Part shown: positions 36,319 to 48,370 of the stretch, one piece after another | How positions within the stretch are numbered: position 1 is the stretch's first letter | Layout of the letters: each line of letters starts with the position of its first letter | Assembly: GCA_003952965.2 (NCBI GenBank) | Contig: CM025850.1 | Coordinates: 4,589,294 to 4,653,293, forward strand | Reading direction: 5' to 3' | Source of the DNA: Morella rubra | Lineage: Eukaryota > Streptophyta > Magnoliopsida > Fagales > Myricaceae | DNA length: 64,000 bases | The notes under the pieces: generated by a model | Told to the model about the DNA's origin: nothing | The model's database searches: none | The model's input: the letters and a program-made list of their open reading frames with translations, nothing else | Position numbers and translations under genes: made by a program

Positions 36319-39096
36319 CTGTCTCTCCTCTCTCGCTGCAAAGTGCAAACACTGACGGGTTCGACTCGGCGAAGTCCGTCACTCCACTTGAATATTGATT
36401 GTCACCGTGTCCGCAACGGATTTGGATTTGGACCCGGACCCGGACCCATTATGCAAAACCCCATCCAGCTCTCTGTTTAATTTTTTTTTTTTTTTATTCT
36501 TTTCCTCTCTTGTAATTTGTAAACTAGTGAGTTTTCTCTTGTAATTCAAATGTTCTTCCCGAACAAAGCATTAAAATTAGCCATCCACTATGCTTATAAA
36601 CTTGTAAAAATAATAGATATTCTAAGAGCACTGAAAATTAACTTCAAATTATTTTCCTGTATATCATAAAGTTAGGTAATCATGTTTCATCATTATCTTA
36701 TAAATTTTGATTATAAAAACAACGAAAAATGACTAATTTATTTTAAGAAGCAAGAGAGATCGAGATTAGATATTTAAATCAGTTTATGATCAGAATCGAT
36801 CGAAACTTAAATAAAGTAATTGTTACTTTCTTCAAAAATTATGTAAAATGAAGAAAAAACATACAATTTTTCACCCTCAAAATTAGAGCACCGCGGATAA
36901 CATTGTCCCTAAACTCGTGTTTCGCCCTTGAATTTTTTTTTTCTATGGACATTACATATTTTCCTCAGCTACTATTCTCTCATTAACTTGCTCGCATTAT
37001 ACATAGGAATATTCTCTACAGCTTGGATTGTTAAGAGGAAAATTGTCCTTAACACAAGATTAACCCCCTATACATGAACCATAAGGACAATCAACCTTTC
37101 CTCCAACTGGCCACGCATAATCAGGAAAATGCTCAATGGCATCCAATTCTTCCAACGTACAAAAAAATGCGGGAGAAAAAACCAGGCCTGGACGATTAGA
37201 GACCCGTCGCTACTTGTTGCTGTACGTTGGATTATCTGTAGGGCTATGGCTTGCGGCCCAGGAGTGTACCGAACACCGATCCTACCATCTTCGAAGCACA
37301 AGCCGCGTAATTAGCTGCCACACAAGTCCAAATGGATCAAATCTCAACAACCCCATTTTTCCTAAGACCAACAGAGGGGATCCCCCGTGGCTCGTGACCC
37401 TCAGGATTCAACGCAACGATCGATTCTCCCCAATAACTGGCAGATAGCAATCATGGTCTGTCCAGGATTTCTACGGCTGGTCCCATAACATCCCTCGCTC
37501 GTCAACGGAGAGGATTCTAGACTCATCCTATTCCTTGTCCCGGAATATAATCTAAATTTTGAAATTAACTTAAATTTTTTTAAATAAATAATAAATTCAC
37601 GTAATATCAAAATCAGAAATCATTGGTAAGAGAACTAACTCTGCCCTTTATGTAATTTTAATTAATAATTACATGAGTTGAGGTTTTCCGATTAAGTGAA
37701 AATCTAGCACACATGCAAAGTTGAAGATTGAAGAACATAATTTGAAAAATGTTATAAAACTCCATATTAACGAAACAAATCAAGTTGAAAGCAATTGAAA
37801 TGTTTCTGTAAGACAAAATTACAGAAAATATTTTAAAAAAATTAGTATATAAATAAAAAATAAAATGTTAAATATTATATATATTATTTTATTTTATTTT
37901 TTTTTTATGGCACTTTGGTCCATTCACATTGCTTTTCATCTGGGTCGAATAGGCTGACTTTTTTTTTTTTTTTTTTTTTACAACTTGAAGAGCCTAATCA
38001 GTACTCAGACAAATCAGAACTTAAAAGGTCACTTTAAAATTTTATGGCGTACATGATTTTCCATATAATCCAAAAAATATAATTTATATTTTTAATAATT
38101 TAATCTTTTGAGATAAGCGAGATTCATAATCTTAGCTCTAATTATGCTGCACATAATTGAACTTTTTAGATTTTGGAAGGGTTCCTATCCACATACTCCC
38201 CCTCCCTTTTTTTTTTTTTTTTTCCCTTGGATTACTCCCTCCCTTGGTTACTGATATGGGCATAGGTCTAGAACCCCCAGTCCTCCCTTATAATCCACTC
38301 TAGCCTGGGAAATTACAAGTGTCACATCATAAACTCTTTCATTTTTTATATCTCAATCTATTATCTCTAGCCATCGAATCTAATTGCCCGTGGTCTCAAA
38401 ATCCTGAAGAAAAAAAGACAAGTCTACCTAATCATAAAAGTCACAGAATTTCAAAATAGGAGAGTTTTTTCGGTTTTTTTTTTAAATTTATTTTTTCAGA
38501 GCAAAGAGGGCAACTTGGTCAAAAACGAATCATTCTCCCCTCCTACTCCTAGTTCCTACCTTTGTTTTTCCTGCATTTCACTCTAAGATAGGTCTACTTT
38601 CATAGCCATCACCTTCGTCAAAATTTCTAATCCGCTACTTTTTTCTGGTGATCATTGAAACGCATATGCTGAGTTGGATGATAGCAAAACTTGACTTAAG
38701 GTGTGTCATGTTGATAAACCCGTAAATGAACTTTTTGATGGAAAAAAAAAGGGAATTAAATGATTTGAAATGTTGAAAATTAAAAAAATAAAATTAATTT
38801 ATAAATGAGGCTAAATTATAAATTCCCTTATCCTAAGTTTTTAATAATTCACACATAATCTACTTGCTTTATTTATTGATAAAAATGGTAAACATCAATG
38901 AGCGAAAGTCACAGGATTAAAGTTTAATATCTCAATATATATATATAATATAAATTTTAAGATAGCATCTCAATTCTCAAACGTGCAGGCACACACAGAT
39001 ACACCCCCCACAAGTAGGAGAGACCCACACAGTCAGAACACTTCTCTCAATTTTAATGTCTTATAATTTGGCATACGACAAGTACCTTAAAGCCTG

Positions 39097-39134
<38 letters not shown>

Positions 39135-41332
39135 CCAATTTATAAATATTTTAAAATCAAACTCCTTTTGTTATGTTGGAGAAGTAAAGGTATTTATTGA
39201 AGAAAGTGTTCTAATGACTTGTTATCACTTAATTGCTTGCCATATATTTAACTCTATATATGTATATTTACATATTATATTTGAGTCGGAATTGGATGTA
39301 TTCTGGAGTGGACACCAAGGAAAATGCTTGAGCGTTTTAATCTTTTTTTTAATTGTTAGGTTCCTTACGTAAGTAAATGCGTGACTGAGCTTATTAATTT
39401 CAGACAATTAATAAACTGTGCATATACAAACGCAACACTAACAATTTATAGAATAAAATTGACTAGTGGAATAGGTAGAGATATTACTGGACTGAATCAG
39501 GTTTTGAGAAAATTCAATTTGAATTGAAAATTGAAGAGCAGCACATAGGTGATCAATTTATTTACTTTATTTTTATAAAAAAAAAAACATTGAATTATAC
39601 GTGACACACGGTTATATGTCTTAGAAAAATTCACCTTTAAAAACAATTTATATTATCAATGTGAGACGGATCTCGTACTCACAATGGTACATAACACACT
39701 ATTTTCATAAACATGTTTAGAGGGTAATAATTGTGAACAATAATTCAACTCTACGAGGCAAATGTGTGACCCCAAATGAAGGGGAGTAACAATGTTAATG
39801 CATAATTGCCAAGTTTAAACCTTCTTCATGTATTACAAATTTATATACACTTCTCTAAATCATTAATTTAAAATTCAAAATAAATCTAGTTAAGTCTTGA
39901 CTTTATCTTCATTAATTAGCAGCCCGTGCCCCTTCCTATGGTTTCATTTTATGAAAAGTTGATCTCTACAACAAAATAATCCGAGTAAAATTTTTAAACA
40001 GCATTTGCTTCCACATCCACATCCACGTTCCACGCTTGACATTGTTTTCTCTATTCTAAAGTCATTGTATGCCCCTAAGGCCAAATCTAAAATTATCCTC
40101 CCTATATCCATATAAAATCAGGCTTATACTTTTCTATTTTCTATATGTGAATTATATTTTGCCCAATCCTATTGTCTTGATCCTTTATTCTATATATATT
40201 ATATATATATAAATCTCAGAATTAGTGAAAAAAAAATTAAAATATAAAATATAATTTATTTTCTGAACCATTTAATTAGAAGACCTTAAAATATCATTTA
40301 TAGTTAACTCTCTTCTTAAATATGATTGGTTCTTTTGTTTAAAAGAGATAAAAGGTAGTTCTTAATCAAACAGTGGAAATTTTGTTCTTTGCTTGTTTGG
40401 TTTTTTTTTTTTTGTCTGGATTATTTGCTTGTTTGATTGAAATGTGATTATCAGGCTCAATTAATCATGATTTCTTCCCTCTAAAAAGAAAAGAAAAAAA
40501 AAAAGATCCATTATTTTATTTATCTTGAACTTGTCCATTGAATTTCGATGGCAAAATCAGATCATGCAAAGTGGATGTGGATTTGGATTTGGAAAACACC
40601 CCATTGGCCATTGCAGTTTAGTCATGTAATTTGTGGTTAACTAAATTTTAGAAGGTAACAAAGAGCATTAGAGAATAAACTAGAATCAAGGCTAAAAATA
40701 TTTGATAAAGGGTAATATCGTCACTGTACTTAACCTAAAAAAGTCAAACAACAAGGAGAGGCAGAACGTATATCGTGTAAACGCAGGCACTTCTCTTTGC
40801 TTCTCCTTTTTCCCTTTTTTATTTTTATTTCTTTTTTAATTTTCCCTCTTTGAATAAGCACTTTGCTTTTCCGCTAAACTGCATAGATTATTTCTGTGAC
40901 CCACATTCCCCAACGGCTCGAAGCCAACGTCTCTCCACCAAACTCCTGCAGTTTCATTATCACCAGCTCCTCTGTTTTCGTCCTCTCCAACAGCTTGATG
41001 TGTTCGTGTAAAGCTTCCTTCAAGTCGTACCACTTTTTTTTGTTTCTCTAGTTGAAACAGAATACTTACCGTTCAACACCAATTACGGCCACGAACTTCT
41101 TCCTTCTTTTCCTAGAAGGAGCTCGTTATTTGTTAAGACCATCGCGGCAACTTTCTCTTTCTCTTCGTGGGGGTTTGTTTTTTTTTTTTTTCTTTCTAGC
41201 GGCTAGATGGGCTTCTAAATAAAGACAAATACCATAGGATATGAGCTATACTTTTCTGCTTACCTATTAATATTGGACCTGAACAGCTCCTCTGTTTTTG
41301 TGCAACAAGCAATTTGTTCTCCTCCTCTGTTC

Positions 41333-41363
<31 letters not shown>

Positions 41364-41533
41364 TGCGGTTTTTTGGGATTTTCCAACTGTTCATCGGCTG
41401 GTGACAAAGATTCTGAGGTTGAATTTCGTTTCCGAAATTCAAATACTTCTCCTGCAATGTGTTTTGTCTTCTTCTGCGGTCGCATGCATTCAAATGGTTC
41501 TGTTTGATTGTAAGAATCCTTAGTCAACGGAAA
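36319..41533. other. Long AT-rich spacer
   Basis: More than 5 kb without a gene I can support. It contains long T runs (37959-37979, 38208-38223), a CT microsatellite at 39098-39128 and another at about 41332-41359. The latter probably lies in the leader of the RING gene. A patch of higher GC at 37050-37510 has open frames on both strands (for example 37068-37301) but no recognisable domain; it may be an old insertion. Confidence 0.5.
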
Positions 41534-44500
41534 ATGGCCTCCTCGAAAGTCGACATTCCTTCCTCTGCGCCATTTGGGTGTATTCTGAGGGATCGCAACA
41601 GGCATGACAGATGCAGAGGAAGCAATACCCATGCGGCTTTCGAAAAAAACATCAAGAACTTGGTCCGAGGTCACCTCCATTCCTGCATATCAATGTCTTC
41701 CGGTTGCGCGGTATCTGACGAGAACTCTACGTGTCAGAACAAAGATGTCGATTCCTGGGTCGGCGACGGAGATACCAACAATCACCGAATCCTCCGCTTC
41801 GCAAGCAATAATCGCAAAAACAATGATACCCTGAGGTGGTCGCGAAATTTTGATCGATGTGCCACCCAAAAAGCACGAGGAATGGTTCAAACCACGGAAA
41901 AACAGAGCCAGGAGGCTGAGCTCGTGGCACTTTCTAATTCACCTACCGTTGTATCATCAGGGGCGTCAAGTTCTAGTAGGGAAGACTCTCCGGCTCCATC
42001 GGATACTTCCCCGGGGAACCTGAACATTGGCGCCTCTTCCCTCGTTCAGATATGGGAGAAAAGGCTGAACCATTTGCACAGTACGAAATCGAGTTTGGAC
42101 GCCTCCTCTACCGGGTCTTCTAGCTGCAGCTATAACGACAAAGTTTCCTCTGTTGCAGAATCCTCAACTGGAGAAGCAGGGGGGCCTATTGTCGAAAGAT
42201 ATGATGCTCGACCGACTGAGGACCCGTTTGCTGGTTGGGAGTCTGATAGAACGGCTCTAAGTGATCCACCTCGTTCTTCAGAATGCCAAAAGTCGGGTAA
42301 GGGAGAGAGTGAGAGGGTTAGAATTGTGGATATAATCCAGAGATTGAAAGCTGCAAATCAAACACAGCTCCCGTTATCGTCTTCTTGGAGTTACAATAAT
42401 GATCACAGTCAGTTTAGCGTGCAAGAACCTTCTAGAAAGAGGGAACGTCCTCTGTTACCGGATAAAGTGAAGCACAAAGTTCTCCAGCAGGTTGTGAGTT
42501 CACCTCGAATCAGAGGACGGCAAGCATTGAAGGATTTGCTTTTGCAATTGGAGCGCGACAGGCATAGGGAACTAGAAACATTGGTTGAGCGTCGACCAGT
42601 CTCGAGCTTCACAAAAGAGGCCGCATTCAGGTAAAGTACTTCATTCATTGAAGCAAAACCTGCCCGTGTAAACATAGTCCCGTAAAAACTTATTGAATCG
42701 TTTCTTTAATATGATGCTTGTTTGCTGTAAAAACTTCCCTGTGATATACTGCTTTCCATATGGAACACAAGTCGTTACTTTGGTATAATGCTTGTTTGCA
42801 GTCCTTGATTCGGCTTAGATTGCTACAACGCGATGTGGCAACTCAGGATAAACCGTGCCAGCCAACACCATCGGAGACAACTAGATTACCGCAAGGATCT
42901 TCCATCATGTGCCTAAGGTATACACTTTTTCCATTGACATGTCACGTTGATTGATTCTGCAACTTTTTAACCATTGCTAGATAGCATGATAACACAATCT
43001 ATCAAGTGAAGCCAAAGATATGCAAGTTTAACGAAGTCTTATATGCAACGATAATTTTTCGAAGACGCGAAGAATAGAAGGCGATGATAATTCAACGGAG
43101 TGAATTTATGGCTTCGGGCACCTATGATGTTCTTGGCATTAGATCTAATCATATTAATGTCAACATCTAGACCAATATGACAATAACTCGATCAAAACTT
43201 GAACCTGTAAATATACCTTTGGAAGACATCTCTGCTTGATTCAAACATGAACATGCGTTGTACCAGAATATTGGTAGCTAGATCTTCCTCTCCTTTGTGC
43301 TTCGAAAGTTAGGTTTCAATGAGGCAAGTCCAAAAGCATTCTTTAAACTATATGAAATAAAGATTTGAACTGTGTATGGAGAGGAGAAGGGATCTAATCC
43401 TTTACATGGAAAATCAGTATCCTTTTGCCATTAAAAATATATGTTCTCATTAAGATTCCAGGAAAACTTTCTGAAAATCACATATAAAGTTTCCTAACCT
43501 ACTTATAATTTCAACAAATATTGAGTAAGAACTTTTGTCCTATGTTGCATCTTTGCACTAAATCCATGATCGCCCAATAAAGTAGGCTAATTATAAGACC
43601 ATTACAAAGTATACTGGATTCAGAAATTGTGCTTCCATTGATCTTGAAACTGCACTTGATGGAGAATATTCTAACACCTTAAACTAGCAAGTAAAAGAAA
43701 TGTCATGCAAGGGTGCAATTTTTGCAATGATGCCTTTCCATATAATTCAGACAAAATTATTTTGATATTGATTAAGAAAGAAGACTTAGAGTCAGAACTA
43801 AGTAGTTGAGGTAAAGAAATCCAGAATCAAATAATTGGTGCATAGAATTTGGTAGCCTTCAATCAAAGTTTGGTGATGGGAGATGTAAATCTTTCTGTTG
43901 AACAATTTGAAATTTACAGTATCACTATCATCTACTTGGTCCCAAGCCTAGGAGACTCTTAAGATGCTATCAGTTTTTTCAGTCTGTTGGACTGTGTGCC
44001 TTGTTAAAGCCATAAAGATTATTTTGGTTGGCTTGTGATAACATGAAAACCCAATTAAATGCAGGGACCGGTTTAGAACAGGTTTTGAGCAGATCACAAC
44101 AGTCCAAAATGTTGCAGCCTACCCAAGAAGCCCTCATCAGGAGATAGTGAACAACAACACCCATTTGGAAAATTCTTCTAACCCCAATCAGATTACTGAC
44201 TGCACTTATAATGAGGACGCTGGTATAACTGAGCACCACAATGCACTTGAGGTACAGAACTCAGTGTCACACACGAGACAAGATGTTCATGAAGAAGCCA
44301 GTCCAAGTTCAGATGTGAGATGGAAAGTAACAAACTCAGAGCCTAGAAACCTTGCCTCACAAAAAAATAGTGATACAACTGCATCCTTAGAGTTTTGGGA
44401 TGAGAATGATATTGCAGAAGAACTAGAGGTCAGTGATCATGAGTTTGCAGAAACCAATTATGACTGGATTGGCGACATTTCTCGCCCACAGAGTTATTGG

Positions 44501-46649
44501 GAAGGTTGCAGACAAGCTAGGTACCAGGAGGTACTAAACAACTCAGACAAGGGGGATATACGCCAACTCCTTGAAAGGTATACAAGCTAAGATATTTTTT
44601 TTTTTTCTGTATCTTTTCTACCACTGCCTTTTTTTGTTCCATGCATTTGAGTTGAAGAAACTACAATTGATTGCGGATATACTGAGAACCAGTCTATTAT
44701 GAAAAGAATGAAGATAATGCAAATAGCTTCACTCTGCTCTTTATACTAAATATATACAATGCTTGCTGCATTGGATCAACCTCTCTATAATAGCGCTTTT
44801 GGCTGGTCTATCAATTAGACTAAGTGGATGCTATAATTCAAATTAAAGAAGGCCAGATGTGAAACTTAGGTACCATTTATCAGGATCAAGCATGGCCTTG
44901 TAATTAAGAAGATATTTCATTCTGTTTGTGAAGTTTTAGAAATTGAGATTATCAAAGAATTCCATTTTCACCAACTTGAATTTCAAATTTTACCTACGCA
45001 GAAGGACAGTATCAAATTTTCTAGCCAGTGACTTCAGAGAGAGAATGGACAGATTAATTGTGTCCCGTTTAGAAAGACAGACATATGTTGAGGAAGAAGA
45101 AGAGAATGGAAGTCAAGAGGTAATTGGTCAATTGATGTCTGTCTTGCAAAGATACAGGCATCCACTGGGCAGTAATCAGGAAGAAAGAGAAGAAGAAAAA
45201 GAAGACAAGGAGGAAGTCCGAGATGAGAAAGAGGGAGAAGAGGAGGAGGAGGAGGAGCAAAAACTAATTAGGGGTCAGTATCATGAAGCGAGCCATTATT
45301 TTGATCAATCCTCAGCATTGCTGCAAATGCCTTTGCCATCTGCTTCATGGTCTTGGAATTACCAGGATAATGAAGTTGGGGATGATTCTGGTCCTGTTAC
45401 ATCAATATATTCACCCCAACATTCACCATCTCAACCTTACACTGAGGATAGTCGCCAAAAGTACCCTTCTTACGCCAATCATAATTCAACTGTGAGTTTT
45501 GCTTTATTTCCTTTTAGTTGTCTCAATATGAAGTTCCTTGATTTCCTGGTAATCAAATAATACTGCTGGACTTACAGGACATGGAACTCATACACAATTT
45601 GAGAGGGCAGATGGAGCAACTCTATCATGAGCTGTCTGACTTAAGCAAATCAATAAAGGGCTGCATGGACATGCAGATGATATTGCAACAATCCATGAAG
45701 CAGGAGTTTGATTTAGGTTTGTGCTCATGCCCCTAAAATATGACTGAAATTCAAATTATGGGTAATAATGAAGGAGATTTTGCTAAATTTGTCGGTTTCC
45801 TAATAACAGCAGGACCATGACAAAAAGGTATGATTAACAAAATGATGTCATTGCCAAAAACAACCGTCAGAGCATGGTTTAAACTACCAGCAAATATGCT
45901 AGATGTTTTGACTGGTTAGGGATACAATCGGATGTTCTAAAGTCCTTATATCATTTATTCATTCTAAAATACATACTTTTTGCCTCTTTTGCTTGTAGCA
46001 GAAGGGTCATGAACTAGATTTTTGCTTACACCAGTTTGTTTTTTTCTTACCTCTTGCCAAGGAGAGTGTTATTTAAGGCAGCAATTGGACACTACATTCC
46101 CCATTTCTAATGATATTTTCCTGCTTTTTTGAAATGATGAAATTAATCTTTTGATGTTATGCAACCAGCATTGCGCAATGATGAACTGCATTATTTCACT
46201 TATTTTGTTATCTATTGCATTCTGCCCTTCATTCAATAAGGACCTCATAAGTGGTAACCTGTGAAATCATTGTTACAGTTCGAGCGGAGGGGAAGAAGTC
46301 ATATGAAGAAGCACCAAAAAAAGGCAATTGCTGTATTTGCCATGAAATGCAAGTCGACTCACTTTTGTATAGGTACTTCCTCCTGAAGCTAAATTTCCTC
46401 TTGTTGAACACATACATGGTTATCTAAGATTTTGTCAGCTTTGGCAGTAGTCATCTTCTAATATCACTTCTTTTGCATACCAGATGCGGACACATGTGTA
46501 CTTGTCTCAAGTGTGCTCATGAATTGCAATGGAGTACCCGTAAATGTCCAATATGTTGCGCTCCAATAATAGATGTCGTGCGAGCATATGTGGGTTCGTA
46601 CAGTACTGGTGATCGAGTTCTTGCTCCAGAGGACCGTCTTTTTTCCTAG
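41534..46649 (+). pseudogene. RING-finger E3 ligase gene with two one-base frame breaks
   Basis: Seven exons with good splice sites: 41534-42630, 42802-42917, 44065-44577, 45002-45491, 45578-45716, 46280-46372 and 46484-46649. Together they total 2614 bases, two short of a multiple of three. The N-terminus MASSKVDIPSSAPFGCILRD and the C-terminal C3HC4 RING (CCICHEM, CGHMCTCLKC, CPICCAPI) mark a plant RING family of the At5g04460 type, probable ubiquitin ligases. Exon 4 encodes a very acidic Glu-rich tract, and exon 5 a helical segment rich in Met and Gln. Frame is lost twice. Near 42613-42616, homologues continue as RGRIQ, readable here only one frame over. In the A6-G2 tract at 46317-46324, the RING is out of frame with the preceding coding sequence. 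As written, translation stops soon after residue 365 and the RING is not made. The cause may be consensus error in homopolymers or true decay; without the breaks the protein would have about 871 residues. Confidence 0.8.
45178..45262 (+). repeat. Purine-rich GAA/GAG tract in RING gene exon 4
   Basis: A stretch almost free of pyrimidines on the coding strand, made of GAA, GAG and AAG codons. It encodes an acidic low-complexity segment dominated by Glu with some Lys and Asp. Such tracts vary in length and are probably disordered in the protein. Confidence 0.8.
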
Positions 46650-48140
46650 GTCTTAACTTAGTAGAGCAGGAATCTGAAAGTTCCTTTTGTTTTATTTATT
46701 TTTCATCTAAATTCCATACATATCATCTCATTCAACCATACATATGGTCTCTCTTTTTTCAACATCTTCTTCATATGTTTTTTTGAAAGAGAAATCGTGT
46801 GCACAATCTTTATCATCCATCTTTCTACTCATAGTTCCAGATTTTTTTGTTTATTTATTTACAAAAATATACACTGTATTATCTTCGAACACAGTAAGCC
46901 GAATAAAACACCGTTGCTTGTCCAGAAATGTTCATGAATATGTACTATAGTCCTTTATGTTACATTGTAAATCACTTCCCGTTTGACGGGCTTCTGTTTC
47001 TTCGGACATTGTTACAAAGAAGGGATGGCAGTCTCACCATCCATGCTCCTCTCTCTCTCTCTCTCTCTCTCTCAAGCATGATGAATAATCAACTCAAATA
47101 AGATCAGTGAAAGTAAAGCAAGAATCGTAAAGGACATCGTATAAGATTGAATATTATGCATCTTCTTTCAGAATAATGAGTGCTCTGAGTCTTCTGCCCT
47201 TTTGAGCCTCTTTCTTGTGATGTTGGATCGTGTATTTTTTTTGTACCAATACTGTTAGGTAGCAGCATCGCACAATAAATTTTTCTATCGGAACCGCCAT
47301 GTACCAAAGTAGATGTTGAAGAATCGATTTTAAGCAGGAAACCTTCGGAATTGTATACAAGTTTGTGTGACCTTCTAGTTTTTTTTTTTCTAAGCTTGTG
47401 ACCTTCTGTTGTTCTTTCAGTAAATGCCCTTTGACCTAGTGTACTTTTTATGATCAACAGTCGAAACAGGTTGAACATTGTAATGTACGTAAGATTCCCC
47501 CAAATGCTTTCCTTTCAAATTTCCACACCTCTAGACTTCCCACCCATGCGTTTGTGAGGGTGTGTGTGTGGATTTGTGCGTTAAGGGAGAGGGGGCTCCT
47601 GGACTTTGTAATAGCCCTACAGAATAAATCTGCGTGTTCCTGTGGCGGCCTGCAATTCCTCAAGAACTAGCAACTTATCTTATCCTCAAATACTTAGCTA
47701 GGGAAAAGAGAAGAAAAAGGCTTGAATAAATAGGAGAGAAAAATAGTAACAAGAGACAAGAGATTTTAAGTGGTTCGGTCTAGAAGACCTACATCCACTA
47801 TGAAAGCTCTCTATAGCTGTGTTTTGTATTATGAGTGCATATAAATTAAAAAAAAAAAAAAGAAGATATGTTCAGCATCAGCAAGGGAGCAAAGATTGTG
47901 TGCCTATGATTTTAAGGTCCGATCACCTTCAGATCTTGTTTTTTCAAACATAAAATTTCAGATTTCTCCATCTTGTGTTTGAGGGGGATGTTAGAGATTG
48001 AAGATTTGATTATGATCTTTATCTGCATCTACTTGAAATTATCAGAACGTGATAGGATCCTGCATCTACTCTTGGTGAACGTGATGGCACTCAAGATTAC
48101 AAAAATAGAGAAAAAGTTGAAGAGGAGTTAACATAATGAA
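46650..48140. other. Spacer downstream of the RING gene
   Basis: The 3' UTR of the RING gene comes first, then AT-rich non-coding sequence with a CT microsatellite at 47047-47073. Minus-strand frames at 47104-47663 have no recognisable domain. Confidence 0.5.
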
Positions 48141-48149
48141 AATTACTAA

Positions 48150-48370
48150 GTGATGGAAAAGAGGAATCATCTAACTGACTACTATTTAGGCAGAAAATTG
48201 GGGTACTATTGGTTGTGTCATTGCTCCAGTTCACTTAAGCCTAGACATACCTATATGGTATGGGACCTCCCAAGCGATAGTGGGGCTTACCGAGATTCGA
48301 ATCCACAATCTCGCACTCGCAAAGTGATATTTTCAACCGACTTCTTACCACTAAACCATAGCCTTAGAGG
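48150..48370 (-). mobile_element. tRNA-derived SINE
   Basis: Read on the minus strand, GGTTTAGTGGTAAGAAG (48341-48357) resembles a pol III box A. GGATTCGAATCTCGG (48290-48304) resembles box B, 37 bases further on, a tRNA-like spacing. The sequence does not fold into a proper tRNA, and it continues for over 100 bases into a tRNA-unrelated body. That is the usual build of a plant SINE. The 5' end near 48370 is fairly clear; the 3' end and target duplication are not. Confidence 0.7.

Noticed and set aside
37068..37447. Open frames on both strands in a GC-richer patch
   Set aside because: There is no recognisable domain. Frames on both strands over the same bases suggest composition, not coding.
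48290..48357. A tRNA gene on the minus strand
   Set aside because: Box A and box B are present, but no cloverleaf stems or anticodon arm can be formed. A SINE explains it better.
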